Positions 24,181-32,729 are shown, numbered from the stretch's first letter. The stretch is DNA of 64,000 nucleotides from Candidatus Corynebacterium faecigallinarum (GCA_019120175.1 DWVP01000001.1:1-64000), one strand, 5' to 3'. Numbers and translations are program-made. The notes: generated by a model not told the origin, from the letters alone.

Positions 24181-25581
24181 CTACACCGTCTGCTTGCTCC
24201 GCCACACCGCCGAGGTCGTCACCGCGGCGATCGCGGTAGTCAGCGGCACCGCGGCGACCAGGGCCAGTGAACCGGTCGCCGAACGCAGGAGCTCGGTGGC
24301 CATGATGTCCGAGGTGAAGATCATGCCGAACTCGCGCCCGGACACACTCAGCAGCACCAGCAGTGGTAGGGCGGCACCGGCGTAGGACAGCACCAGCGTG
24401 TAGACCGTGGATGCCAGGTGGTCGCGTCCCACCCGCATCGCCGTGGTGAACAGTTTCAGGTTGGACGCCCCGGGTACCGCCTCGCGCAGCTCGGAGATGG
24501 TGGACGCCTGCGCCACCGTCACATCGTTGAGCACGCCGAGGGTACCGATGATGAACCCGGCCAACAGTAGTCCGCTGATCGACAGTCCCGGCAGATACAG
24601 CATGATCTGCATGTTGTTCTCGTCGGCCAGGCCACGGAGCTCATTGGTGTCGATCGCCAGCCATGCCAGCGCGGTGCCGACCGAGAGTGCGGCCAGGGTG
24701 CCGCCCAGCGCTGAGGCGGTCTTCCAGTTCATCCCGTGCACCAGGAACAGCACCAGGTACAGCACTGCCGAACAGGCCGTGGCGGCCAGCAGGACCGGAT
24801 CGCCGCCGCGGGCCAGGGCGGGCAGCAGGAATACGCCGAACACCCCGAGGGTGATCACCAGGCCGACGATGGCACGCACACCACGCCACGCGCCGACGGC
24901 CACGATGGCGATCAGGGTGATCGCCAGCCACAGCCACACCTGGGTGGAGCGCTCGTAGTCCTGGAAGGCGTAGGTGTAGCCGCCGTCCCCGGCGGAACCG
25001 GTGGTCAGCAGGATGTCCTTGTCGACGGGCAGCTCGGGTGAGCCCGGGGCGTCGGTGACAGCGAGCAGGGTGCGTTTCCCCTCCTCCGGACCCGAGGTGA
25101 TCTCCACGATGACCTGCGGGCAGGATGTGGAGCCGTTGTCGGAGCCGGGGGCGGGCTGGGTGCTGGGATGCTCGGCGGGAGGGGAGGTGTCGAAGGAGCG
25201 TCCGATGTGCGGGGAGTTGCACGATCCGGTGGTCTCCATCAGGACGGTGCCGTGGGAGACCTCCTGCGACAGGTTCGAGGTCTGGTGGAAGCTGTCGTCG
25301 GTGACGACCTCGCCGCGCGGCCACTGCACGACGACGGCGACGGTGGTGGCGAGGAAGCCGACGACCAGGGCGATGAACAGGATCGCCCGGGGCAGGGTCC
25401 AGGTCACCTGGCGTGGATCGAGGTTGCGCGGGTGGATGCGTTCGCGCAGCGGGCGGTGGTCGACGGAGCCGTGGCCGTGGCCGTGACTGTGTCCGTGGGC
25501 TGCCGCGGTGTCCAGCTGTGCTTTGGCGTCGCCGGTGTCGGGCTTCTGTCGGCCGGGGGAGGGTGCGTGGTGGCGTCCCAA
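24181..25581 (-). CDS. YibE/F-family membrane protein
   Basis: A 466-residue multi-pass protein. A polar head with HGHSHGHGHG, one segment (RAILFIALVVGFLATTVAVV), a large exported domain with cysteines (GSCNSPH, TSCPQV), then about seven segments carrying the YibE/F core: LVITLGVFGVFLLPALARGG, FIIGTLGVLNDVTVAQAST and DIMATELLRSATGSLALVAA. Function in the family is unproven; membership is clear. TTG at 25581 is served by AAGGAAGG nine bases upstream. It is divergent from the leader ORF and ABC-F gene. Confidence 0.85.
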   Translation of the reverse strand: MGRHHAPSPGRQKPDTGDAKAQLDTAAAHGHSHGHGHGSVDHRPLRERIHPRNLDPRQVTWTLPRAILFIALVVGFLATTVAVVVQWPRGEVVTDDSFHQTSNLSQEVSHGTVLMETTGSCNSPHIGRSFDTSPPAEHPSTQPAPGSDNGSTSCPQVIVEITSGPEEGKRTLLAVTDAPGSPELPVDKDILLTTGSAGDGGYTYAFQDYERSTQVWLWLAITLIAIVAVGAWRGVRAIVGLVITLGVFGVFLLPALARGGDPVLLAATACSAVLYLVLFLVHGMNWKTASALGGTLAALSVGTALAWLAIDTNELRGLADENNMQIMLYLPGLSISGLLLAGFIIGTLGVLNDVTVAQASTISELREAVPGASNLKLFTTAMRVGRDHLASTVYTLVLSYAGAALPLLVLLSVSGREFGMIFTSDIMATELLRSATGSLALVAAVPLTTAIAAVTTSAVWRSKQTV

Positions 25582-25719
25582 GACGGGGCTGCCTTCCTTG
25601 GTCGGGGTGGTCGGGGTGGACGGGAGAGAGCGAGGTCAGGCTGGGGGCAGGAGCAGAGTCCCCTGGAGTATATCGACTGCCCCTGTGCCACCCGAGTTTT
25701 TCCTGATACCGTGAGGAGC

Positions 25720-25776
25720 ATGTACAAAGGCACCAATTCGGGCATTGCATCCATGAGGCTCCGGACCCGCCGCTGA
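25720..25776 (+). CDS. 18-residue leader peptide upstream of the ABC-F gene
   Basis: ATG 25720 follows GTGAGGAG closely and encodes MYKGTNSGIASMRLRTRR before TGA. The last codons and stop lie inside a six-base hairpin (CCGCCG / CGGCGG with loop CTGA, 25767-25782). The ABC-F start is 200 bases downstream. Short Arg-rich upstream ORFs before resistance ABC-F, erm and exporter genes work by drug-stalled ribosomes altering downstream RNA folding; that role is inferred here. Confidence 0.6.
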   Translation: MYKGTNSGIASMRLRTRR

Positions 25777-25968
25777 CGGCGGAGAGTCCCCTCGACACGT
25801 CACCGCGTCGCTGAGCTACCAGCCACTGAGCTACCAGCCGCCGCGTCGCTGACGTTTCCCGCCGTCCTCCCGGCATACACAGCACACCCACTGTGGAGCC
25901 GGGCGGCGGATTCCTGCTCGCTTTCACGACAAAGCCCACGGCTGCCCGGCTCCGGTAAATTTCTGGAG
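25767..25968 (+). promoter_or_regulatory. Putative ribosome-mediated attenuator of the ABC-F gene
   Basis: Between leader and gene are a hairpin at 25767-25782 and direct repeats CTGAGCTACCAGCC (25811-25824, 25826-25839) and CCGCGTCGCTGA (25803-25814, 25841-25852). A 10-bp perfect stem, GGAGCCGGGC (25895-25904) with 25944-25953, ends just before the GGAG ribosome site (25965-25968). Stalling on the leader could switch these folds. No U-tract terminator is visible, so translational control is also possible. Confidence 0.5.
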
Positions 25969-25975
25969 ACCCCCC

Positions 25976-27613
25976 ATGTCCCGTGTTCGTACACACACCC
26001 CTACCGATAATTCCCACGTCCGTACCTCGGACGTCCACGTCACCATCGGCGGACGCACCGTCCTGACCGGTGTGACCGCCACCGTCGCCGCCGGACGACG
26101 CGTCCTCGTCGTCGGCGAGAACGGTGCCGGCAAGTCCACCGTGCTGCGCGCCCTGGCCGGTGAGCTCGTCCCGGACTCCGGCACCGTCGACCGCGCCGGC
26201 AGTCTCACTCTGGTCCACCAGGGAATGGACGATTCGCCGGGCCAGACCGTCGGCGATCTCGTCGCTGAGGCCACCGCGGCGTCCGATAAGGCACTGGCCG
26301 ATCTGGACGACGCTCTGACCAGCGGTGATCTTGGCGATGCTTACGAGGAGGCCCTTGATCGGGCGACCCTGTTGGACGCCTGGGACGCCCACCGCCGCGT
26401 CGATGTCGCGCTGGAGGGCCTCGGCGCCTGCACCGACCGCGAGCGTGAACTGCTCACCCTCTCGCACGGACAGCGATACCGCGTCCGGCTGGCCTGCGCG
26501 TTGGCATCCGGCGCGGGCACCCTGCTGCTCGACGAACCGACGAACCACCTCGACGCCACCGCCCTGACGTTCCTCACCCGCGCGGTCCTTGACTACCCCG
26601 GCGGTGTCGCCGTGGTCACCCACGACCGGGCGTTGCTGCGCGACCTGTCCGCCGACGGTAACGCGACCTACCTCGACCTCGACCCGACGTCCGACGGGAC
26701 GCCGCGGACCTTCAGCGGCACCTACGACGACTGGGCCGACGCCCGCCGTGCCGACCGGGCGCGCTGGGAGCAGGAGTACAGCGCCCAGCAGGCCGAACAC
26801 CGTCGGTTGTCCGCGGCGGTGGAGGATGCCCGTGGCCGCCAGGTCACCGGTTGGCGTCCCGGTAAGGGCGCGCCCAAGCACGGTCGGGCGACTCGTGTGG
26901 ACGGGGTGGTGCAGACCCTGCACCGCCGACAGGAGGCGTTGGACGCCCACGCCGTCGACGTGCCCGAGCCGCCACTGGAGTTGCGGTGGCCGGACGTCAC
27001 GGTGGAGTCCGGACGCTTCCTGTTCCGCTGCGAGAACCTCACCGTGCCGGGACGGTTGGACGCTCCGGTGACCTTGTCGATCTCCGGCGGTGACCGCCTG
27101 CTGCTCACCGGGCCCAATGGTTCGGGGAAGTCGACGCTGATCGGCGAGATCGCTGCGGGCAACGGAGCCGTCGGCGAGCACGTCCGGATCGGCGCGCTGA
27201 CCCAGCATGAACCGCAGTGGGACAACCCCGACCTGGTCGCTGCGGAGGTCTACGACCGGCACGTGCTGGCACTGGGGGAGAGCAACGGTGTCAGCGCGCC
27301 GGGTCTGTCCTCCCTTGGCCTGCTCGACCGTGAGGCACGGTCCACCCCGGTGTCCCGGATGTCGCAGGGGCAGCAACGCCGCCTGCACCTGGCGCTGGTG
27401 CTGGCGGGCCGTCCGGACCTGTTGGTCCTCGACGAGCCGACGAACCACCTGTCTGCCCCGTTGGTCGACGCGATGACCGAGGCCTTGGCGTCCACGCAGG
27501 CGGCGGTGGTGGTGGCCACACACGACCGGCAAATGTTGCGGGACCTCGGTGAGGAAGCCGGCTGGCCACGACTGGAGCTGGGATCGTCACGACCGTCGAT
27601 TCCGACCGCATGA
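25976..27613 (+). CDS. ABC-F ATPase, probable antibiotic-resistance type ribosome protection
   Basis: A 545-residue protein with two ABC domains and no membrane segment. Domain 1: Walker A GENGAGKST, signature LSHGQRYRVRLACAL, Walker B LLLDEPTNHLD. Domain 2: GPNGSGKST, MSQGQQRRLHLAL, LVLDEPTNHL. The interdomain linker, rich in Arg/Glu and Gln (ARWEQEYSAQQAEHRRL), would reach the ribosomal E/P sites. Such proteins dislodge ribosome-targeting drugs or act as translation factors. The long attenuator-like leader favours a resistance factor for macrolide, lincosamide or similar drugs. ATG 25976 with GGAG seven bases upstream. Confidence 0.88.
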   Translation: MSRVRTHTPTDNSHVRTSDVHVTIGGRTVLTGVTATVAAGRRVLVVGENGAGKSTVLRALAGELVPDSGTVDRAGSLTLVHQGMDDSPGQTVGDLVAEATAASDKALADLDDALTSGDLGDAYEEALDRATLLDAWDAHRRVDVALEGLGACTDRERELLTLSHGQRYRVRLACALASGAGTLLLDEPTNHLDATALTFLTRAVLDYPGGVAVVTHDRALLRDLSADGNATYLDLDPTSDGTPRTFSGTYDDWADARRADRARWEQEYSAQQAEHRRLSAAVEDARGRQVTGWRPGKGAPKHGRATRVDGVVQTLHRRQEALDAHAVDVPEPPLELRWPDVTVESGRFLFRCENLTVPGRLDAPVTLSISGGDRLLLTGPNGSGKSTLIGEIAAGNGAVGEHVRIGALTQHEPQWDNPDLVAAEVYDRHVLALGESNGVSAPGLSSLGLLDREARSTPVSRMSQGQQRRLHLALVLAGRPDLLVLDEPTNHLSAPLVDAMTEALASTQAAVVVATHDRQMLRDLGEEAGWPRLELGSSRPSIPTA

Positions 27614-27736
27614 TGCCGACTGTCGTGAATGACGGTAACCGACTCCATGAGTGTTAGGCTCTGGCGGGTGACCGGCTGACTACCGTTGGCATCTCACCGA
27701 CGACGACAACTGCCTACTGACAGGACTGACTATCCC

Positions 27737-28090
27737 ATGGAGATCGTGCGCGACATCGTCATTGTGTTCCACCTCATCAGCTTTGCGCTGCTTTTCGGCG
27801 CCTGGTTGGTGGAGGCCATTGCACGCAGAGTCCGCATTACTCGAGCAATGCACTGGGGACTCGCGGCTGCGCTGGTGACAGGTCTTGCCCTGGCCGCCCC
27901 CTGGGGGCTCGGAGACGGCGAACTGAACTACATGAAGATAGGCATCAAGCTGGTCGTACTGTTGGCCATAGGTGCCGTCCTCGGAATCGGCGCTGCACGA
28001 CAGAAGCGTGACGGCGCTGTGCCGCCGGTATTGTTCTGGGTGGCGGGAGCCCTCACCCTGGCCAACGTGACGATCGCCGTGCTGGTCTAG
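27737..28090 (+). CDS. Small integral membrane protein, unknown function
   Basis: A 117-residue protein with four hydrophobic segments: IVFHLISFALLFGAWLVEAI, GLAAALVTGLALAAPWGL, IGIKLVVLLAIGAVLGIGAA and VLFWVAGALTLANVTIAVLV. A His in segment 1 and the tidy four-helix spacing resemble small CopD/DUF-type membrane proteins, but no family is certain. It follows the ABC-F gene by 123 bases on the same strand. Confidence 0.65.
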   Translation: MEIVRDIVIVFHLISFALLFGAWLVEAIARRVRITRAMHWGLAAALVTGLALAAPWGLGDGELNYMKIGIKLVVLLAIGAVLGIGAARQKRDGAVPPVLFWVAGALTLANVTIAVLV

Positions 28091-28451
28091 TTTCGGTCGG
28101 CAAGAATCTGCACCGCAGGAGGCGTGGGGTGCCGACCTGACCCAGGTGGATACGGCCTGATTCTCGGCCATGATCTGGGCAACCCGCTGGTGGCTCAAGC
28201 TCAGGAGTGTGCACAAGCGCTCGGGACGACGGAGGCGGGGAACGCATCGGGCAGACCCCGACGTCGACCTGTTGGTTGTCCATGGGGGTACTGGTGGCGT
28301 CGCAGAGCTGACCTACTCTGCCGCCAGGAACTCCTTGATCTGGACATCAGGAAGTGTGGGTGACCGACCGGCCCGACATGAAGGCAACGGTCCCCATTCT
28401 CACCGGTCACACGGTTATGACACGGGCCGCGGCCAGTGCTAGCCTGGTTCC
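28091..28451. other. Intergenic stretch with a possible decayed HTH gene
   Basis: No intact gene. On the minus strand one frame around 28150-28220 reads LLSLSHQRVAQIMAEN, which looks like a helix-turn-helix. A neighbouring frame at about 28310-28350 reads DVQIKEFLAAE. The frames are broken by stops. The right end holds the leaderless promoter (TAGCCT, 28440-28445) of the next gene. Confidence 0.3.
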
Positions 28452-28919
28452 ATGACCACACTCAGCCACGTCGCCCCGGCTGCTGGCGCTGATGTCGAGG
28501 CCGTCGGTGACTCCGACGCGCGCGCCGCGCAGATCCAGCGCCGGCGGGACGTGAGCGCAGCCGACCGTTTCATGCTGCGCCTGCTGCGCATCAAGCAGGT
28601 CGACCCGATCGACATCGAGGGCGTGAAGAAAGCGCACCGCGCTTTCCGGTGGGCGATCGTCTTCTCCGCGATCCGGTGCACCATCACCTACCTGGTGATC
28701 CCGATCCTCATCCCGATCATCAGTGTCGCCGGTGCTGTCGCGACCCCGGTGAGCATCGGACTGTGCGTGGCGGCCGGCATCAACGGTGTCATCGGTGTGC
28801 GCCGGTTCTGGAAGACCGACCACGTGGGCAAGTGGAAGTACACCTGGTTCATGGCGTTCGTCTTCCTCATCCTCATCGGCACTCTGGTCTTCGAGTTCAC
28901 CAGGCTGGTGACCGGGTAA
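28452..28919 (+). CDS. Actinobacterial membrane protein, unknown function
   Basis: A 155-residue protein. A polar head is followed by RFMLRLLRIKQVDPIDIEGV and three membrane segments (YLVIPILIPIISVAGAVA, VSIGLCVAAGINGVIGV, WFMAFVFLILIGTLVFEF). Leaderless: TAGCCT lies six bases before the ATG. It shares its last base with the next ATG (TAATG), so it heads an operon with two small membrane proteins. Function unknown. Confidence 0.75.
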   Translation: MTTLSHVAPAAGADVEAVGDSDARAAQIQRRRDVSAADRFMLRLLRIKQVDPIDIEGVKKAHRAFRWAIVFSAIRCTITYLVIPILIPIISVAGAVATPVSIGLCVAAGINGVIGVRRFWKTDHVGKWKYTWFMAFVFLILIGTLVFEFTRLVTG

Positions 28920-29110
28920 TGGCCATGAAGAACGCTGAATCCCAGAACACCGGATCACAGGACGCTTTCGAGCCCGAGGTGACCGAGGAGGAGATCCGAG
29001 CGCACCTGCAGAAGGACGTCCCCGGCTCCTCCCGCCAGGATGTCATCACGCTGATCTTCATTGCCGTGATGATCATCGCCACCGTCGGATGTTTCGTCTT
29101 CCTGATCTAG
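28919..29110 (+). CDS. Small single-span membrane protein (paralogue 1)
   Basis: 63 residues: an acidic N-terminal part, then VPGSSRQDVITLIFIAVMII and a short hydrophobic tail ending at the C-terminus (TVGCFVFLI). It shares the pattern VPG-x4-DV-x-T-x-IF-x2-VM-x4-TV-x-C-x2-F with the next gene, so the two are tandem paralogues. Its start overlaps the previous stop (TAATG). Confidence 0.75.
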   Translation: MAMKNAESQNTGSQDAFEPEVTEEEIRAHLQKDVPGSSRQDVITLIFIAVMIIATVGCFVFLI

Positions 29111-29131
29111 AAGGGCTGAGAGGGACAGATC

Positions 29132-29344
29132 ATGTCGACCACCGATCACGAGCTGGGTAACGCTGAACTGAGTGACGCAGAGCGGGAGCTGCAGGACGCC
29201 TACGACGCTCACGAGACCTACTCCACCAGTGACAAGTCCGTGTACGACGAGGTCCCCGGAACGACCTCCGCCGACGTGGTCACCTGGATCTTCGCCGGTG
29301 TGATGGTGGCCTTCACCGTCTGGTGCATCCTCTTCGTGATGTGA
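29132..29344 (+). CDS. Small single-span membrane protein (paralogue 2)
   Basis: 70 residues, with an acidic head (LSDAERELQDAYDAHETY) and one C-terminal membrane helix: DVVTWIFAGVMVAFTVWC. It is clearly related to the preceding gene over the last 32 residues. The stop lies 32 bases inside the converging fecE gene. The ribosome site is a weak AGGGAC. Function unknown; the conserved VPG and Cys may mark partner contact. Confidence 0.7.
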   Translation: MSTTDHELGNAELSDAERELQDAYDAHETYSTSDKSVYDEVPGTTSADVVTWIFAGVMVAFTVWCILFVM

Positions 29345-30134
29345 CCGCCCGCTCGGTCCGGCGGGGGAAGACCAGCGTGATCTCCCCGTCCACATCCACG
29401 CGCGTGACGGCGCGGCCGTAGACCGGCTCCAGGATCTCAGGGGTCAACACCGCATCCGGTGACCCGTGCGCCACGACCTTCCCATGGTCCATCACCACCA
29501 GCTCATCGCAGTAGCGTGCCGCGAGATTCAGGTCGTGCAGCACCACCACAGAACCAGGCAGTCCACTGACCATCTCGAGAATCTCATGCTGGTAGCGTAC
29601 GTCCAGATGGCTCGTCGGCTCGTCCAACAGCACATGGCGGGCCTGCTGCACCAGCGCCCGGGCGATCAACGCGCGCTGACGCTCACCGCCGGAGAGGGCC
29701 GACAGATCGCGGGTGGCCAGTGCCGTCATGCCGACGGCATCCAGGGATCCCTCGACGATCAGCTGGTCCATGGAACCGCCGGTGCCGAAGCGTCCGCGGT
29801 GCGGCAGCCGGCCGAGCATCGCCAGCTCAGCGACGGTCATCGGCATGCCGGCGGACGAGACGTCGCGTTCCTGGGCGACCACCGCAACCGTCCGGGCGAC
29901 ATCCCGGCGTCGGACATCCGACAGATCCTCACCGTCCAGCAGGACGCGCCCGCCGGTGAGCCCCACCGCCCCGTACAGGGCGCGCAGCAGCGTCGTCTTG
30001 CCGGAACCGTTCGGGCCGACCAGCCCGACGGTGCCCTGGTCAGGGACGGTGAGGGAGACACCGTCGACGGCGGGGACGGACTCCCCGCCCGACGCGCCAC
30101 GGAAACTGACCTGCATATTCTCTGCGGTGATCAT
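29313..30134 (-). CDS. Iron-siderophore ABC transporter ATPase (FecE/FepC type)
   Basis: A 273-residue ATPase: GPNGSGKTTLLRALYGAVG (Walker A), the Q-loop region VVAQERDVSSAGMPMTVAEL, signature LSGGERQRALIARALVQQ, Walker B HVLLDEPTSHLD, and H-loop VLHDLNLAARYCDE. These are typical of iron-siderophore/B12 importers. Its ATG overlaps the stop of the fecB remnant (ATGA). No FecCD permease gene is present in the window, so unless another one lies elsewhere the ATPase has no local partner. Confidence 0.88.
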   Translation of the reverse strand: MITAENMQVSFRGASGGESVPAVDGVSLTVPDQGTVGLVGPNGSGKTTLLRALYGAVGLTGGRVLLDGEDLSDVRRRDVARTVAVVAQERDVSSAGMPMTVAELAMLGRLPHRGRFGTGGSMDQLIVEGSLDAVGMTALATRDLSALSGGERQRALIARALVQQARHVLLDEPTSHLDVRYQHEILEMVSGLPGSVVVLHDLNLAARYCDELVVMDHGKVVAHGSPDAVLTPEILEPVYGRAVTRVDVDGEITLVFPRRTERAVTSRRGCTRR

Positions 30135-30553
30135 GTCAGTGCCTCCAGGTAGGTGGTCAGCATCTCCAGGCCGTCGAGCGCCAGGGGAGTGGGCGGGTCA
30201 GCGAAGTTCAGCAGCAACGGCAGGACGTTCTGCTCGCGTCCGGCGGTCGTCGTACCGATGCCGGGCAGGTCATTCACCGCGTCCACGAACTGCTGTTCCT
30301 CACCGCCCGGGTACAGGGCGAGAATCACATCGGGGTTCCGCTCCACGATGTCCTCGGCGGTCACCTCGAAGACCCGTTCATCCTGGTCACCGTAGATGTT
30401 CGTCGCGCCGGTCCGTTCGATCAGCGGGGTGGCCATCGACTGTGAGCCGTAGGCGTAGGTCACGCCGCCGCCGAGGGTGGGGAAGAGTGCGGCGATGGTT
30501 ACACCACCCGCACCCGCGGTGTCGGTGAGTTCTTCCAGCCGCCCCTGCAGCTC
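30131..30553 (-). pseudogene. Siderophore-binding protein (FecB/FepB type), C-terminal remnant
   Basis: From GRLEELTDTAGAGGVTIAAL, through YAYGSQSMATPLIERTGATN, to DIVERNPDVILALYPGGEE and the C-terminal LALDGLEMLTTYLEALT. This is the second lobe of a class-III periplasmic binding protein. The lipoprotein signal and first lobe (about 170 residues) are missing. A stop (30554-30556) closes the frame just upstream, where the ureD reading frame starts on the other strand. Coupled to fecE by ATGA. Confidence 0.8.
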
Positions 30554-30557
30554 CTAG

Positions 30558-31539
30558 ATGGTGGACGCGGCGGCATCCTCGCGTCTGAAGACGGTGCCGT
30601 GGGAGGTCGAGCGGTTCCTTCAGGCGGAGGTGGACGGGCGGGCTGCAGGTGAGTCCGGACGCAGCGGCGTGATGCCGGTGGGACGTCCCGGAAAGGTCGG
30701 CGTCCTGGATGTGACGCTGGACGCTGATGCCCGCGATATCACCGGCCTGACCTCGCGCTTCGTGAAGGCGCCGATGCAGCTGACCCGGCCGCTGTACGTG
30801 GACCCGTCCGACCCGGGCGAGGCCTTCCTCTACGTCCGTACCACCGGTGGTGGGCTGGCACAGAACGACCGGATCCGCCAGATCGTCCGACTGGAACCCG
30901 GGGCGCGGGTGACAGTGACCACTCAGGCGGCAACGCCGGTGCACCGGATGAACGCCGGCATCGCCAGCCAGTGGGTGAGCCTGTATGTGCCCGACGGCGC
31001 GGTGTGCGAGTACCTGCCCGGGCAGAGCATCCTCTTCGCCGGATCCCGCCTGGTGCAGGCCACCGATGCGGCCGTCGAACCCGGGGGGCACGCTGCTCGC
31101 TGCCGAGGTGATGCTGACCGGACGGCTGGCACGCGGGGAACGTGACGGCTTCGACCTGCTGTCCCAGGGCTTCCGCGTGGAACGTGCAGGCCGACCCCTG
31201 CTGTCCGACACCCTGTGCGTGGTCGGGGCAGGTCAGGGGCGCAACGAGATGCAGTTGGCGCAGTGGCCGGTGTGGGGCACCGTGCTGGTCGTACCGCCGA
31301 CCCCGGACGTTGTCCCGGCGCTGCTCACCACCGTCCGGGAACTGTTGGCGCAGCGGTGTGTGGGGGACGACGCTGAGGTTCTCACCGCGGCGTCGTCCAC
31401 CATGGTCGGTGCGGCGGGGGTCACCGCGCGCGTGGCGGGCGAGGACCCGGTGGCTGTCCGGGCGCTGGTAGATGAAGTCCACAGCACGGCCCGGCAGGTC
31501 ATGCTCGGACGTCCGGCCGTGGACCTGCGGCGAATGTGA
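30558..31539 (+). pseudogene. ureD: Urease accessory protein UreD with a one-base frameshift
   Basis: From 30660 the frame reads RPGKVGVLDVTLDADARD, RFVKAPMQLTRPLYVDPSDP, YVRTTGGGLAQNDRIRQIVR, QAATPVHRMNAGIASQWVSL and CEYLPGQSILFAGSRLVQAT, all typical UreD. At 31083-31088 a run of six G replaces the five needed to continue; the rest (TLLAAEVMLTGRLARGERDG, FDLLSQGFRVERAGRPLL) lies in the +1 frame to TGA 31539. The first 30 codons do not resemble UreD and may come from other DNA at the junction with fecB. No urease structural genes are in the window. The 3' end overlaps bioF by 41 bases. Confidence 0.85.
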
Positions 31540-32701
31540 GACCGTACTCCGCCAGCGCGTCCCGCAGTTGGTCGATCTGCTCGACCGAGTGCGTGGCCAT
31601 CACCGTGACGCGGAGAATCGCCTGGCCGCGCGGCACGGTGGGGTAGCGGATCGCCGGGATGTGGAACCCGCGCCGCCGGAGTCGCCCGGCCACCTCCATC
31701 GCCTCCTGCTCATCCCCGACCGGGACCGGGATGATGGGCGTCGCGGGGCTCCCGGCGAGACTTCCGGCCAGCCGGCGGACGTTCTCCTGCAACCGCGCGA
31801 CGATCCGAGGGTCGTCGCGCACCAACCGCACCGCCGCCAACGATGCCGCCACCGTCGGCGCGGACGACGCCGTGGAGTAGATGAATGACCTGCCCTGATT
31901 GCGCAATAACTCGCAGGTGACGTGGTTGGCGCAGATGAATCCGCCGTCGGAGGCCAGTGCCTTGCTGGTCGTGCCGATGAGCACGTCAGCGCGTCCTGCG
32001 CCTGCCCCGCCTGTCCCGCCTGCAGCGCACCCGCGCCCGTCGCCGAGGGTGCCGATACCGTGCGCGTCGTCGACGAGCACCGAGCACCCGTGCCGGTGCG
32101 CCAGATCGACCAGGTCGGCGACCGGGGCGACCGTGCCGTCCATCGAGAACACTCCGTCGGTGACGACGAGGCCATGTGCGGTTTCACGCTGGACGAGCAG
32201 ACCGGACAGCGTCTCCAGGTCGCGGTGCGGGTAGATCACCAGCCGGGCACCGTTGGCCTTGGCGGCACGGCACCCGTCGATGATGCTGGCGTGGTTGCGC
32301 TCGTCCGAGTAGATGGTGACCGTGTCATCGGCGAGGACGGTGAGGGCGGCGAGGTTCGCGGCGAACCCGCTGTTGAAGACCACGCAGTCGTCGTAGCCGA
32401 GCCAGTCGGCGAGCTCCTCCTCCAGCTCACGGTGCAGGGTGGTGGATCCGGTGGTGAGCCGGGAGCCTCCGGAGCCGGTGCCGAACCGTCGGGTGGCCTC
32501 CACCGCAGCCTCGACCACTGCCGGGTGGCGGGAGAGGCCGAGGTAGTTGCTGGAGGAGAAGAGCAGCCTGGACTCCCCGTCGACCTCGGCGACGGGGTCC
32601 TGGCCGCCGGCGAAGTCGGCGAGGGTGCGTCCGAGGCCGGCGTCCTGCCAGCGGTGGAGGCGGGCGGAAAGATGTTCTGCGACGTGGGTCTGCGGGCTCA
32701 T
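31499..32701 (-). CDS. bioF: 8-amino-7-oxononanoate synthase
   Basis: A 400-residue PLP enzyme joining pimeloyl-ACP/CoA and alanine in biotin synthesis. Marks: SSSNYLGLSRHPAVVEAAVE, GSGGSRLTTGSTTLHRELEE, FNSGFAANLAALTVLADDT, VLVDDAHGIGTLGDGRG, and the PLP-lysine motif GTTSKALASDGGFICA. A Gly/Ala-rich stretch (CAAGGTGGAGAGRAD) lengthens the loop before it. Divergent from bioA across a 36-base gap. On its strand TAGGAT (32713-32708) lies six bases before the ATG, so it is probably leaderless. Confidence 0.93.
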   Translation of the reverse strand: MSPQTHVAEHLSARLHRWQDAGLGRTLADFAGGQDPVAEVDGESRLLFSSSNYLGLSRHPAVVEAAVEATRRFGTGSGGSRLTTGSTTLHRELEEELADWLGYDDCVVFNSGFAANLAALTVLADDTVTIYSDERNHASIIDGCRAAKANGARLVIYPHRDLETLSGLLVQRETAHGLVVTDGVFSMDGTVAPVADLVDLAHRHGCSVLVDDAHGIGTLGDGRGCAAGGTGGAGAGRADVLIGTTSKALASDGGFICANHVTCELLRNQGRSFIYSTASSAPTVAASLAAVRLVRDDPRIVARLQENVRRLAGSLAGSPATPIIPVPVGDEQEAMEVAGRLRRRGFHIPAIRYPTVPRGQAILRVTVMATHSVEQIDQLRDALAEYGLTFAAGPRPDVRA

Positions 32702-32707
32702 GACCCC

Positions 32708-32729
32708 ATCCTATTGAACAGTGTATAGG
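32708..32729. promoter_or_regulatory. Divergent bioF/bioA promoters with a BioQ-like operator
   Basis: The 36-base gap holds a -10 for bioF (TAGGAT, minus strand, 32713-32708) and one for bioA (TATAGG, 32724-32729), each six to eight bases before its ATG. TGAACAGTGTATA (32715-32727) is close to the TGAAC-N3-GTTAC box described for the TetR-type BioQ repressor of corynebacteria. One bound repressor could block both leaderless genes. Confidence 0.6.

Noticed and set aside
25976..27613. ABC-F protein considered a transporter ATPase
   Set aside because: Two ABC domains in one chain with an interdomain linker, no membrane segment and no permease gene next to it.
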